From NCBI GenBank assembly GCA_030544215.1, contig JARZZO010000001.1, forward strand, positions 38,839,670 to 38,903,669: a DNA stretch of 64,000 bases, written 5' to 3'. The notes under the pieces are model-generated. The model did no database searches. It saw only the letters and a list, made by a program, of their open reading frames with translations, and had not been told where the DNA came from. Position 1 is the stretch's first letter; each line of letters begins with the position of its first letter. The position numbers were made by a program, and so were the translations under genes. Below are positions 1-12,800 of the stretch, in pieces. This DNA is from Zantedeschia hybrid cultivar. Its lineage: Eukaryota; Streptophyta; Magnoliopsida; Alismatales; Araceae.

Positions 1-729
1 GCACACGTAGCTGGGCTGTGGTGGTACACTGGTCCCAGCTAGTCCTAGTTTGACTCACTGCCTCACCCTACAGTGCCCCGGAACACTGTAGGGGCGGACA
101 GGCGTGAGTAGTGGTGGTAGTGTTGTGAGGCGACGTTTAACTTCGATCGACAATGTGGTTCAGTCGCTTTGTGGGCTTTAGCTGTGAGACGTGACTTTGT
201 GTTGGGTTCTTTGGGTTACTTAGAACTGTTCCTGCTACACTGCTTATGCGTATGTTTCATATCAGGTTTGGGTGCCATGTTTACTGCTTTACTTAACTGC
301 CATATATCCGTATTGTTGCACTTGTGGGTGTGTGAGTGGGAGACAGGGGATCGGATGATCCCTACTGAGCCCAATTCTGGTGTGGCTCACTCCCTGCGGT
401 TTCAGGTGTGGACCTCGTGGCGTGTGGCGGCGTGTGGTGTCTTCTTGGTGTGCGGACCAGCAGCTGTCTCAGTTCCGGGGTATGCCCCGATGTTGTTGTA
501 CTTTACTTCTGCCTGTACTTATTTAATTTGTTGGACCATTACGGACATTGTTATCTTCCTTCCTGCGCACATGTTATATCTTTGTAGTCCTTGTGATTGT
601 TATATTTAGCCTTGTTTAGCGTTTACTCCTCCAGATGTGTTGTGTGAGATCCGGGTGTGAACCCGCAGTTAATGGGCTGACATCCATTTAGTGATCGGGT
701 CTCCGGTCATAGGATGGCGGGTCGTTACA
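1..729 (+). mobile_element. Family-S LTR, right part only (left end outside window)
   Basis: The sequence matches the right third of the complete family-S LTRs elsewhere in the window. It has the same conserved blocks: a CTTGTGGGTGTGTGAGTGGG stretch near 316, the 'ggggtatgccccga' block near 478 and the terminal gggtcgttaca ending at 729. The gag-like reading of gypsy X begins directly after it, so it is probably another solo LTR inserted in gag; the expected TSD would be AAAAT, but the left copy is not visible. The open reading frame at 169-609 recurs in diverged form in the other LTR copies and is not treated as a gene. Confidence 0.8.
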
Positions 730-1221
730 AAAATCAACCAGATGGATGAGCAGTTCAAGAGTTTTAAAAGGATGATGGATACTAAAGCTGCTCCCGAGGT
801 CTCTATCCCCAATTTGCCTATTTTCCATCTCCCACCCATCGAAATGCCAGTATACTGAAAGTACAATGGCTCTGGTAATCCTTTTATCCACAGGAAAGGA
901 TTCTTGTACGAGTCGTCCTTCTGGCAAAATGATAAGAGATCACTGGCCTTTCTATTTAGGAGGTCATTAAAGGGATCAACCCTTGAATGGTTCTTTTCAA
1001 TGGACATAAGCTATGTTGACGACTTCGACACAGTGTCTAGAAAATTTCTACATAGGTACAAGACAGAATTGCCCCATCATTGTCTATAACTGACTTGGTA
1101 GCTGAGAAGATGAAGTCCGATGAGGACTTCGTGACATTCGCTAATAGGTGGAGACCTATGGCCGAGAAGATAAAAGATCTCATGTCTGAGTCTGAATAGG
1201 TAAAAATGATGATAGCCAATG
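730..1221 (+). pseudogene. gag: gypsy X gag, N-terminal/core fragment
   Basis: This encodes part of a Ty3/gypsy capsid protein. The + strand reading has the retrotransposon-gag pattern: a short N-terminal stretch ending in a proline-rich lead-in, then a 'YESSFWQNDKRSL' region, then 'GSTLEWFF' and 'FDTVSRKFLHRY', which correspond to the capsid core where substrate RNA is packaged. In-frame stops occur at about 856-858, 1087-1089 and 1198-1200, so it cannot make a full protein. Fragment limits are set by a family-S LTR on each side; gag reading resumes at 3778 after the second. Lineage within gypsy is not resolved from this piece alone. Confidence 0.75.
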
Positions 1222-3772
1222 TGTAAGGACTGAGGTTTCGAGTTCAGTTTTCGGGTCGGTTTCGGGCCGGATCCCCTGGGTTGGACCTTGAGGGGTCTTG
1301 AGAGTTTCTCCTGAATGACGTCTACACTTCACGACCCCTTTCAAACGGCGTCTTGATAGGTGGACGCCATTTAGATGAATTGTTGTTGTTCCACATGGGC
1401 GCCACGTGGGCGGGTTTCGGGCCGCGAGAGTACGGCCCCTGTCTCGTCGTCTGAACGGTGTCCATGATGGACGACGCGATTCAGACTGCCACCCTGCGGT
1501 GTCAGTGTACGGTGCCTGACATGTCAGCTGAACGGCGTCCGTGGTGGTCGACGCGTTTCAGACAGCTGTCAGTACGGCCCGTCCTGTCATCTGATAGGCG
1601 TCTTTCTCGCTCGACGCGTTTTAGGCAGTTTCTGATTGACCCTGCGAGCCCTCCTTTCTTTCTCTCATTCTCACCCTTTCACTCTCTCTCCTCTCCCTCT
1701 CCGCCTCCTCCGATCCCACTCTTCCCCTTTCCCTTCCTCTTCTTCCTTTTCCACCACTCCAACGCCTCCCTACCTCTCACCTCTAACACCACCACTTCCT
1801 TCGCGGCGTTCTATTCTCCGGACGGCGGCCGATGTCCTGGCGGAGTGGCGACGTCCTCGGAGGTACCGGCGGCGGTCTGCGGTGCGGCGGTTCGGCGACA
1901 CGGAGCCAGGAGGAGTTCAAGTATCCGGTAGGGGGACGAACCTTGCATGTGTTACTCGTGTTTTCCTAGGCGTGATGTGACGTGTTTTGGGTTAGATTGA
2001 GCATGTTTAGGGGGTGTTCTGGTGGGTATGGCCGTGCTCGTGAATGTGGATTTGTAGCATGCTTGTGGTGGTTGAATCCCTCTTCCTCCCCCTTTCTGTT
2101 TTGGGGTATTTTCGGGGTATTTGGGGTTAAGGGTGAAACCCTCGGATCGAACCAGGGAACCAGGTTTCTGCCGCTAAACGGCGTCGTGCCTGTACGACGC
2201 CTTTTAGAAGGACGTCAGGGCAGTACGACGCCTTTTAGGACAGAAACCTCCCTGTTCGAGGTTTTACGAGTAAGGGGTTCTGGCGCTAAATGACGTCATG
2301 GATGGACGACGCCTTTCAAAAGGACGTCGGGCCATCATGACGCCATTTAGGCAGGAAATTACCCTGACTGAGGGTCTGTCAGTTCGGGGATTCTGGGACT
2401 AAAAGACGTCATGGGTGGGCGACGCGATTTGAATAGCGTCGGGTAGCCATGATGCCTTTTAAGGCAGAAATCCCCTGAGTAATGTTTTCTGGAATTCCTG
2501 GATTTCTGTGCTAAATGGCGTCTAAGGATGTCGACGCCTTTCAAAAGGCGACCACTGGTGTCGACGCCTTTTAAGGCCTGATTCTGAAGACAGTATTTTA
2601 CATAAACCAGTACATAGAGCTTGAATGGCGTCGGCCTTGGACGACGCGATTCAAGACAGAACAACACTAATTCATGCCAGTAAAACGTGTTCATACTGCT
2701 AGATAGTGGGTTAATGCATGTTTTAGTGCGCTCGATAATGATGGATCCTTCATGACCGAATGACACTGCGTTGTGTGTCGTGCGATCGCGGGCTTTTCAC
2801 GTGACCGGATCGTACTGTGCCGGGTTTTGGTGTTTTGTGTTACTGTGGACCTGGAGTGACATTGTAGCGCTTTATCACCCTGTGCTGGTGGGGGCGTGAG
2901 CACAGCGCTGGTGGGGGCGTGGGCGTGGGCGGGGTGACGCCTAGTGAGAGAGGGTCACCTGGTGAACCCCGGGGTCAGCTAGTCCCGGTGTCGGAGTGGT
3001 ACATTCGGAGAGTCACTCGTGCTGAGGGAAGGAGTAAGCACCTGAGCTAGTTGGGTCGGAGTAGCTAGCGTGCTATCCGAGGGGTTACTGTTTGGTCTCA
3101 GCGGGTCAGTGTTTCCCACTTTCGGTTGTGTGGTCGGTGTTTTCCCACTTTCGGTTGTGTGGTTGGTGTTTCCCACTCTCGGAGGCGTGGTTGGCGTGTT
3201 TTGCCGAGACGCGAGTTGTAGGCTCCTTGATAGAATGATTCTAGAGATATACATGTTACATTTCGAATGCACACGGTTCATATTGAGATTTTAGGAGTAG
3301 TGTGTTACAGCTTTACTTGCTTTATCTCCTGTATCTTTGTTATTACACTTGTGGGTGTGTGAGTGGGAGGCGGGGGATCGGATGATCCCTACTGAGCCCA
3401 ATTCTGGTGTGGCTCACTCCCTGCGTTTTCAGGCGTGGACCTTGTGGCGTATGGCGGTGCGTGGTGTTCCCCTTGGTGTGCGGACCAGCAGCTGTCTCAG
3501 TTCCCGGGGTATGCCCCGATGATGTTGTACCTTATTTCTGCCTGTACTTAATTATTTGTTGGACATGTAATTATTGTTGGACTGTGGACGGACAGTATTA
3601 CTTATTTCCTGCGCACTGTACTTCCTTGTGGTCCGTGTGAATGTTATATTTAATCTTGTTTAACGCTTACTCCTCCAGATGTGTGTATAAGATCCGGGTG
3701 TGAACCTTCAGTTAATGGGCCGACATCCAGTTAGTGACCGGGTCTCCGGTCATAGGATGGTGGGTCGTTACA
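1222..3772 (+). mobile_element. Family-S solo LTR, 2551 bp, TSD CAATG
   Basis: It starts TGTAAGGACT and ends GGTCGTTACA, giving short inverted termini TGTAA/TTACA. It is flanked by perfect 5-bp duplications CAATG (1217-1221 and 3773-3777), the size typical of LTR-retrotransposon integrase. No internal domain, PBS or PPT is present, so it is a solo LTR left by LTR-LTR recombination, or an LTR-like non-autonomous unit. Inside are a pyrimidine-rich tract (about 1660-1780), a GC-rich block (about 1800-1900) and at least 13 inverted-repeat units of the form GGCGTC-N10-GACGC. It splits gypsy X gag; removing it with one TSD rejoins the host sequence. Confidence 0.9.
1341..2660 (+). repeat. Array of GGCGTC-N10-GACGC inverted repeats in a family-S LTR
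   Basis: Short inverted repeats begin near 1343, 1453, 1531, 1593, 2175, 2211, 2287, 2324, 2403, 2437, 2515, 2549 and 2626. The left arm is typically TRAAYGGCGTC, the right arm GACGCSWTTYA, with arms of 9-14 bp. The spacer is 10 bp in each one counted, although its sequence differs every time. Several units are chained so that the right arm of one is followed within about 8 bp by the left arm of the next. The same pattern occurs in all other family-S copies in the window. Confidence 0.85.
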
Positions 3773-3777
3773 CAATG

Positions 3778-4468
3778 CCACTTCACAGTACAAACTAGTC
3801 TTGACATTGAACAACTTGACCAACATGGTGGATCTATATGAGAGGGCGCGTTATGCCCATAATGCTTTCAAGGATTCCATGTTCTCCAGTGTGTTTGATC
3901 CTCACCGACCTAATAGGCCGCCACCTCGGAAGCCTAATGTTCCCAATTCTTCCACAATGGGTCCAACTACATAAGGCACTCTGTCTCATAAACAAGTCAG
4001 CATAGTGAATAACAATCAACCCCAATTTATGAGGAGTCAGCAACCACAATACAATGGGCAAGGGCCGCAAAATCGGCAGGGCTTCAGGCCACCTCAACAA
4101 CCCTATCAGTCAGCTTTCAACCAACCTCAGTAGCAACAAGGATACAACAAGGTTCCTCCACCCAATGATTGCTCTCAACAGAGGAAACCTCCTGGTCCCA
4201 AGAGGGCATCTTACCCACCACTGCCAGAGATACTCTCTGACATTTTCAACGCCCTCATGGCAGCCTACGCTATGATCAAGGTGGCATCGACTGAGTGGAG
4301 ATGAGAAAGTTCATAACTGCTTTGAAGGCAAGAAGACCTCAACAACAACAACAACAACAACAACCACAGCAAGCTCAGAGAGCACTAGTCCGGCAGGCGG
4401 CACCTCTGCCGAACATGGGGATAGTCCAAAATCCGCTGCTGGAGCACCAGAACCAAATAGCCCCAATC
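3778..4468 (+). pseudogene. gag: gypsy X gag, C-terminal fragment with Gln-rich tract
   Basis: This continues gypsy X gag after the solo LTR. The + strand reading is rich in Q, N and P, and a CAA microsatellite at about 4336-4362 gives a polyglutamine run followed by 'QQAQRALVRQAAPLPNMG'. That composition is common in the linker after the capsid domain of plant gypsy gag. Several frameshifts and stops are present (for example near 4131 and 4300). The fragment ends where Copia-1 has inserted; reading resumes at 16249. Confidence 0.6.
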
Positions 4469-6059
4469 TGTTAGAAATCGCCGAAGTGCAGTGAGAAAAT
4501 AAAACGATTTCATGTATCGGGTTGCTAGGATCGAAAAACGGACAACACAAATTTTAGGGAAAAATTGTTCTTCACCTTTGCGGGGTTTCGAATCTCTCGT
4601 GGATTCAACTGTTTCAGTAATCGCGCATGCGCACAATCTCCAGAGGTATCCACACAAGCTCCCGACGCAGACGCGATTTCCTCCTCGGCTTGAGTACTTC
4701 GACCCGATCTTAAATCCACCATGCAGTTAAGAAGAGAGAGGGATCTACTTCAAGAGAGAGAGAAGGAGAGAGAGAGAGGAGAGAGAGAAATTCCAAGGGT
4801 GTATAGTAGTGTACGTCCAACCGCTTCCACCCCTCCCCTTGGCCTCCTTTTATAAGAAATAAGGATAAGCACAAGGTTTAATTCTCTTGATTATCCAAGA
4901 GCTTGGCCTTGGATAATTCTCCGTTAAATATTCATGTTTATCCTGCGGCTTTTAACAAAAACCCAGATAACAATAATATTTAACATCTCTCACTGTCTTA
5001 AGAGAACTCTTATATGTATCACCCTCTAGGCCCATATATCAGTCTGGTTTCAGGCCCATTAAACTTAGAACTAATTCTAAAGTTTAATATTTATTAATTA
5101 TTATTTATACATCATATGTTAAATAATTAATTCAATAAATAAGTGGTTTATCATCTGATGATTAATCCACTTGGCCTTATGACCATAAACGACACCAAAC
5201 ACTACCTCATGATCAGAAGATATAAGAGATATTGTTCCCTTTATTTGAACCTTTCCGTTGGAGATACCACACAGATAAAATCCTTCACTCATCTAATGTC
5301 CCAATAATGTAAGGGTATGGTTTTACAGTCAAACCCTTTATCGCATTATTTAGCTGGATTCTAGTACTCAGTTAACTTTTAGAAAGACATCTCTTTCAGT
5401 TGAGCCTGGCCAGGGATTTATGTATACACATCTATAGGACATTCTCTCTCCAGTCGTATACCAAGAGGGAGTGATCCCCTATTGTTCACTCAATTACCTT
5501 CGCAAGCTTTCCATTGTGTCTGAGAGACTGACTATCGTGGACTTAATGGTTAAAGTCCACAAGTCAGAGAATCAAGACACAATGGTCTACAAGCAAGATA
5601 TCATTAGTGACTCAGGTCAAAGGACCAACTGCGCTACTGCAATGATTGAATTCCCTGGTTGACTATTAGGTATAATGACCATCCAGGAATTCTTGTTCGG
5701 ATCTGTTCAGTGAAGTCACTCTTTAATGAGCACTCACAAGTTTGTCTTAGTGTCATCACACAAGTGAATGTGAGATCATTCACCCTCATCATATGAGCAA
5801 AAATAACCTATGTCGATCTTATCGATTATTTATTGTCCAATTTAAATATCCTATGATCGAGAACAGTTTAAGACAAGTGACTAAGAATATTAATCTCACT
5901 ATCATGATCTCATCACAATTCAATATCCCATATATTTGTCTACAGACCTTCATTACGATAGTTAATTTGCAAGAACTATAAATGAAAAAATAATGGCCTT
6001 TATTAATAATCTGAACTAGAATGTATAATGATTGGCTTTGAGGCCACCCAATTCTATCC
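4469..6059 (-). repeat. Copia-1 3' LTR (left copy), 1591 bp
   Basis: It begins TGTTAGAAAT on the + strand and pairs along its length with 14662-16243. A TATAAAAGG promoter box lies on the - strand at about 4846-4854, and a GAGA-rich microsatellite at about 4743-4790 lies just downstream of it in the sense of transcription. The outer end has decayed: CC replaces the expected CA at 6058-6059. Two short reading frames (5471-5662 and 5793-5981) have counterparts in other LTR copies and are not genes. Confidence 0.9.
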
Positions 6060-6070
6060 TTCTCTTACTT
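6060..6070 (-). other. Copia-1 polypurine tract
   Basis: On the - strand the sequence next to the 3' LTR is AAGTAAGAGAA, a purine-rich stretch in the standard position for plus-strand priming. Copia-2 has AAGTGGGAGAA at the same place. Confidence 0.7.
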
Positions 6071-6073
6071 GGA

Positions 6074-7075
6074 CTATAGCCAATCACCCATGTGTCTAAG
6101 TCCCATAGACTTAAGGTGAAGTTCTAAGTTGTTTTGAAATAATGGCTTAGTCAAGGGATCTACTACATTATCTTCGGATGAGACTTTCTCAACTACTATA
6201 TCTCTTCGGGCGATAATCTCACGAATCAGATGAAATCGTCTCAGAATGTGCTTTGACTTCTGATGCGATCTTGGCTCCTTTGCTTGAGCTATTGCTCCAT
6301 TGTTGTCACACAATAATGGAACATGATTTGAAATGCTTGGAACTACTCCAAGTACAGAGATGTACTTCTTTATCCAAACTGCCTCTTTAGCCGCTTTAGC
6401 TGCAGCAATGTATTCTGCTTCGGTTGTCGAATCTACAGTTGTTTCTTGTTTGTAACTTTTCCAACTCACTTCACCTCCATTTAACATGAATATAAATCCA
6501 GACATGAATTTGCTATCATCCATATCCGACTGGAAGCTCGAGTTAGTAAACCCTCGAAGTTCCAAGTCGTTTCCTCCATAAACGAGAAATAGATCCTTAG
6601 TCCTTCTCAAGTATCTAAGGATACATTTCATCGCCTTCTAGTGTTCCTCACTTGGATCAGCCTGATATCTACTAGTGACACTTAGTGGGTGTGCCACATC
6701 AGGCCTAGTACATAGTATTGCATACATGATTGATCCTACTGCCGAAGCATAAGGAACTCTATCCATGTATGTTTTTTCTTCAGGTGTCTTGAGAGACATT
6801 CCTTTAGAGAGATAAATTCCATGTCTTATCGGAACGAGACCTCTCTTGGAATGTTTCATGCCAAACCTTTTGACAATGGTGTCTATATACATGGATTGGG
6901 ATAATCCGAGCATCCTCTTGGATCTATCTCTATAGATCCTTATTCCCAGAATATAGGATGCGTCTCCCAAATCCTTCATGGATAAGTTTTTGGATAACCA
7001 AATCTTTACTAATGATAACATTCTTATATTATTCCCAATGAGTAGAATGTCATCAACGTAAAGTACTAAAAAGTA
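6074..7075 (-). pseudogene. pol: Copia-1 reverse transcriptase (C-terminal part) and RNase H
   Basis: This is the C-terminal part of a copia polyprotein. The - strand reading contains the RT catalytic LYVDDILLIGN motif at about 7035-7070, then 'KDLGDASYILGI', and the RNase H domain with 'TEAEYIAAAKAAKEAVW' and 'LLCDNNGAIAQ'. It ends in '..HMGDWL' and a stop at 6074. One in-frame TAG at about 6635 replaces a Trp codon that is intact in Copia-2. It closely resembles 56967-57962 of Copia-2 but has more substitutions. The activities would be DNA synthesis on the element RNA and removal of that RNA, but the copy is dead. Confidence 0.85.
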
Positions 7076-8375
7076 ACTGCGCTCTCACTGGTCTTTTTGT
7101 ATACACAAGGTTCATCTTCATTCTTAATTAAGTCATAAGATTTGATTGCTTCATCAAACCTTAAGTTCCAAGTTCGGAATGCCTGCTTTAATCCATAAAT
7201 AGATCTATGCAACCTGCATACCTTACTTGAATACTCTTTGGAAGTGAATCCTTCATGTTATATCATATACACCTCTTCTTGAAGGTTCCCATTAAGGAAT
7301 GTTGTTTTCACATCCATTTGTCATATTTCATAATCATAGAATGCAGCAACAGCAAGAAGTATTCTAATTGACTTAACCATGGCCACTAGGGAAAAAGTTT
7401 CGTCATAGTCAATGCCTTATCTTTGACGATACCCTTTCGCGACCAGCCTTGCCTTGTATGTGTCAATCTGTCCATCTGCCCCGATCTTTCTTTTAAAGAT
7501 CCATTTACTACCAATAGGTACTATACCTTCTGGCAGATTAACTAAGTTCCAAACTTCGTAGACATACATGGACTGAATTTCTGAATTCATGGCTTCTTGC
7601 CATTTCTCTTATTCTAGACTATTCATGGCTTCTTGGTACATTTGAGGATCATCATCCTCATTTAAGTGCACTATTGGTTTGCCGTTATCGATACGTCCAA
7701 CATATCTTTCAGGCTGCTTAGGCACTCTACCAGATCTACGAACCTTTTGTGTATTATCTTGAACAAGTTATTGAGTCAATGGCTCATCAGATGAGCTGGG
7801 ATTGATTTGTGAGACTGAAATTTCTTCCAATTCTATCTTGCTCCCACTATCTTCTTTTAAAAGATATTCTTTCTCTAAGAAGACAGCTCTTTTTGTGACA
7901 AATACCTTTTGATCACTAGACTGATAGAAATAATATCCAAAAGTCTCTTTTAGATATCCCACAAACCTGCATTTTTCTGTCCTGGCATCTAGCTTATCTG
8001 GATCGTGTCTTTTGACATGTGCAGAACAACCCTAGACTCTAACATGCTTAAAGTCTGGTTTTTTCCCTTTCCATATCTCATATGGAGTGGAAGATACTGA
8101 CTTACTGGGAACTTTGTTCAACAGATATGCAACAGTTAATAGTGCATATCCCTATAAAGAAATTGGAAGTTTAGCATAACTCATCATTAATCGTACCATA
8201 TCTAATAGAGTACGATTTCTCCTTTCCGATACACCATTTAACTGTGGTGTATAGGGAGGAGTCCATTGAGACATAATACCATTATTCTTAAGATATTGTA
8301 TGAATTATGTACTTAAGTATTCACCCCCTCGATCTGATCGAAGAGTCTTGATACTCTTTCCAGTTTGCAACTTAA
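7076..8375 (-). pseudogene. pol: Copia-1 RT N-terminal part and integrase C-terminal part, decayed
   Basis: The - strand reading, broken by several stops and frameshifts, follows Copia-2 58000-59260. It covers the RT fingers, a linker, and the integrase C-terminal segment that includes 'GYYFYQSSDQKVF' and 'VFLEKEYLLKEDSGS' (7768-7962). Near 8361-8375 the homology to integrase stops and the sequence continues as leader homologous to Copia-2 from about 61450. This marks the edge of a deletion of roughly 2.2 kb that removed gag, protease and the integrase zinc-binding and catalytic regions. Confidence 0.75.
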
Positions 8376-9850
8376 ATTTTGAAAGAAGGTTTTAAGTTGA
8401 TTTATAAAAATCGTGCTATTAATAATATTTCGATTTGAAGTATCATAATACTAGATAGAAATATCTATTTAACAACATATTCCACATATATCATATATAT
8501 GCAGAAAAATAAATAAGGATGATCATGGACTACTTAAGCTATTATGGAATCATCGGAGCCAAACGATGATCCATAATAAAATCCTAGTGTGAATTCAGCA
8601 ACAGTAGTTCCATTTGATGCGAGTCTTTTTTCCAAAGGTGTCTTTGGAAGAGCCCGTCCTCAAAAGTTAATCCGCAATATCTAAACATGAATTTAGGACT
8701 TGTAGGTCCATAAATGTATATTTAAAGAATAATAAGAAATCTTGATCTTATCAAGGGGAGTACAAACTTAGAGGAAGATAGAATGTACACTTGGATTAAG
8801 AGAGAGGAGGACATGCATGTCCTATTTAAAATACCAAATGAAACATGCATAGCATTCATTCACATCAATCATCATATGATAAAACTAAGTCCATCATCAT
8901 CCCATGATTAATCAAACACATCATATGCATCAAAATAATTATCACATAATTACTGTTGGTATTAATTTTTATAAATATAAAATTATAATATCAATAGATT
9001 TCGAAATAACATTTATATCAATCTTATCAAGAACATTCAAAACATTATTGATAATCAAGATAACTAAACAATTTAGTTAATCTAAACACTCATTCAAATA
9101 TTTTTGAACAGATAAAATCAAGTTATGCACAAAAATAAGTTTATAAACAATATTTAAACTTAATTGATTAACAGGGAAGTTAATAACCTAAAACAATTTT
9201 TAAATAATTAACTAATGCCCTTTAATCAATAAATATTTTTATATTTAATTAACAGTAATTAAACTATTTAATAAACTGTCAATTAAACATTTTACAATTT
9301 AAACGATAATGTTTAATATTGTATTAACAAAAACCCTTCAAATATTAATAGATTAATAAACTGTTTAATAATCTGTTAATAATAATAAGAATTAATTAAT
9401 AACAGTTATTAATTAACCCGAAAAAGTTAAAATTTTAAAACTGTTTTAAAATGGTCTTAAAAGGGTTTTAAAAAGGGGGCTAAAAAGGGGCTTAAAAAGG
9501 GGTTTGGGTAAGCAACTGGGTCGGTCGGGTCCGGATCTAGTCTGGATCCGGCACGGGTCGTGCGGGTCTGGGCGGGCCGGCCCGCTGGCCCACGTGCCAG
9601 TCAATTAGGGTTTTTGGAGGGGGGCGCCGCCTGGTTCGACCCCGACAGGAGGGGGGAGACCAGCGCCGGCCCAGGTGACCGGCGGTGGGTCTCCGACCGG
9701 CCCCTAAGGCGCCGTCTGCGGCCCTTAAGCACGTCACCAGAAGTGCAACTCCGGCCATGCAGAAATCAAGCCTTGCATGGCCCCCCCGGTTCCCATTATC
9801 TTCTGTTCGTCTGGTTCGCAAGCTCTCGGGAAAAATAAGTCTCCGCCGGC
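8376..9850 (-). other. Copia-1 5' leader, distal part (non-coding)
   Basis: There is no supported gene. The sequence is AT-rich from 8376 to about 9480 and GC-rich from about 9500 to 9850. It is homologous to the leader of Copia-2 (about 61460-62900), including the block around 'cggagccaaacgatgatcc' (8557). Reading frames in the GC-rich half (9537-9838, both strands) have no recognisable domain. The segment ends at the family-S LTR insertion (TSD CCGGC). Confidence 0.75.
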
Positions 9851-12800
9851 TGTAAGGATTGAGGTTTCAGATCCGGTTATCGGGTCAGTTTCGGGGTCGG
9901 ATCCCTTAGTTTGGGCCCTTAGTTCGGGTTCAAACGGCGTTCGACGATGTGGACGCGTTTTAGGCTGTGCCACGTAGGCGCCACATGGGGTGGCTTTGGG
10001 CCGCGAGAGTATGGCCCTGGTCATATCGTCTAAATGGCGTCTTGCATGGTTGACACCATTCAGAGTATAGCCCTAGCATGTCAGAGCACGACCCGTCTTG
10101 TCGTTTGAATGGCGTCGGTCTTGGACGATGTGTTTTAACCTGTTTCCGTTTGACCTCGCGAACCCTCCCTCCTTTCTCTCATTTTCTCCTTCTCCTCTCC
10201 CTCCACTCCATTAACCTCCTAACTTCCTCCACTACCACCACCACTTCCTCCGCGGCGCATTTCTCTCCGGACAGCGGCCGACGTCCCGGTGGAGTAACGG
10301 CGTCCACGGCGGTACCGGTGGCGGCGTGTGGCGTGGCGGTTCGGCGACTTGGAGCTCGGTGGAATTCAAGTAATCGGTAGGGTGACGATCCCCGTTGTGT
10401 TTTGATTTCAAAACATGTTTTTTTCGCTTTCAAGCATGTTTAGGAGACTTTTGGGGTGAAAATACTAATTACATATATTGAGGACTGGTGGGTTTTAATG
10501 GGTACTTAGGTTCTTCTCCTCCTCCTCTATTTTGTGGTGGTTTGTGCGATTTGGGGGAGGAAATCCCACCCCGTGGACTGGAAGATGGCGGAGGAAGAAC
10601 CTGTCTGTCTGGGTTAAATGGCGTCTGGGGACAGCGAGGCCTTTTAGAAAGGCGGCTTCCACCCACGACGCGATTTAACCTCAGATAACAGACTCTATCT
10701 CTGGAACTAAATGGCGTCCAGGGACAACGACGCCATTTAAATGGCGACCTTTATGGACGACGTGTTTTAGGCCACCATCCGAGGCCAGTTTTCATATGAA
10801 CCAGTTTAGAAGTCTTGAATGACGTCGGTCTTGGGCGACGCGATTCAAGACAGAATCTCATTAATTCCTGCAATTAACATGTGTTTACATTGATAGATAG
10901 TTTGGTTAATTGCGTGCTTGAGATCATACTTGAGGACGATGATTTTTACGTGATCGGATCGCACAGTGTTGCGTTTTGTGCGATCGTGGGCCTAGAATTA
11001 TAGTTGTTAGCACTTAGGCACCCCGTGTCGGTGTGGGAGTGACACGGCGCCGGTGTGGGAGTGGTGGTGTGACGCCTAGTGTAAGGACTGAGGCTTTCGG
11101 ATCCGGTTTTCGGGGTCGGACTCTGTAGTTCAGGCTCCAGTGGGGCAGAGACTCTGTGATGTTTCGCGTCGAGCGGGCTCGACGCGGTTTAAACGGCGTC
11201 CACCGTTGGAGACGCGTTTTAGGTTCTGCCACGTGGGTTGGCTTTGGGCCACGAGAGTACGGCCCTGTCGTGTCGTCTGAACGGCGTCCGCATGGGACGA
11301 CGCCTTTCAGACTGCGACTCTAGAATTGTCAGAGTACGGCCCTGACATGTCTCCTGAACGGCGTCTGTGTAGAATGACGCATTTCAGAGTCCTGTAAGAG
11401 CGACCGTCACGTCACCTGATAGGCGTCTGTCCATGTCGACGCGTTTTAGCCAGTCTCTGGTTAACCCCGTGAGCCCTCATTCTTTCCCTCATTTTCTTCC
11501 TCCTCTCTTTCTCTCCTCCCTTCCGGCGATCCTGACGGCAGCCCCTTCTCCTCCCTCTTTTCCTCCCACCACTTCATCCTTTCCTCCACTCCATCACCCA
11601 CCTAGCTCCCACCACTACCACCTCCACTTCCACTGTGGCGTTTTACTCTCCGGACGGCGGCCGACGTCACGGTGGAATAAGGACGACCACGGCGGTACTG
11701 GCGGCGGCGTGGGACGAGTCGGGTGGACGGCTTGAAGCTTGGAGGAGTTCAAGTAACCGGTAGGGTGACGAATCCCATAGTGTTCTATGTTCAAACCATG
11801 ATTCTCCCTCTTGAAGCATGTTTTAGATGTATGGTTTTGGGGGTAGAACAAGCATGTTTAGGAGCTCTTCTTGTTCAAATGGGGGATTTCTATGAATATG
11901 GATTCGTGATGTTTGGGTTTGCTTCTCTTTCTCCTCCATTTCGGGTGATTTTGGGGTTTTTGGGGATGAAAAGGGGAGCCCTCGGGCTCATGACAGATCT
12001 GGTTCCTGGGGTTGAAAGACGTCGTGCATGGACGACGCCTTTTTGAAGGGCGTCGGGCCATCATGACGCCTTTTAGACAGAACTGCTTTACTGAGGTTCT
12101 GTCGGTTCAGGGATTCTGGGACTAAAAGACGTCATGGGTGGGCGACGCGATTCGTAAAAGCGTTGGGTATCCATGACGCCTTTTTTAGGCAGAAATCCCC
12201 TGATTAATGTTTTCTGCAAATCCTGGATTTCTGTGCTAAATGGCGTCTGAGGATGTTGACGCCTTTCAAAAGGCGACCGCTGGTGTCGACGCCTTTTAGG
12301 CCAGATTCTGAGGCCGGTGTTTTATGAACCAGTATAGGGAGCTTGAATGGCGTCGGCCTTAGGCGACCCGATTCAAGACAGAACTACACTAATTCATGCC
12401 AGTAAAATGTGTTCATATTGCTAGATAGTTGGTTAATGCATGCTTTAGTGCACTCGATAATGATGGATTCTTCATGACCGGATGGCACTGCATTGTGTGT
12501 CGTGCGATCGCAGGCTTTTCACGTGACCGGATTGTACTGTGCTGGGTTTTGTGTTATTATGGACCTGGAGTGACAGTTGTAGCGCTTTATCACCCTGTGC
12601 TGGTGTGGGTGGAGCACAGCGCCGGTGGGGGCGTGGGCGGGGTGACGCCTTGTGAGAGAGGGTCACCTGGTGAACCCCGGGGTCAGCTAGTACCGGTGTG
12701 GGTGTGGTACTTTCGGAGTGTCACTCATGCTGAGGGAAGGAGTAACCACCTAAGCCAGTTGGGCCGGAGTAGCTACAGTGCTATCCGAGGGGTTACTACT

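Noticed and set aside
1458..2293. Overlapping open frames of 100-160 codons in the GC-rich part of the family-S LTR, possible host exon
   Set aside because: Similar frames recur with frameshifts at matching positions in other family-S copies (10078, 11433, 18700, 21591, 40994). Products are Ser/Pro/Arg-rich and low complexity with no domain.
1341..2660. Regular short repeats resembling a CRISPR array
   Set aside because: The units are inverted repeats with 10-bp spacers and irregular inter-unit distances, in a plant LTR. There is no direct repeat of 24-40 bp with uniform spacers and no cas genes.
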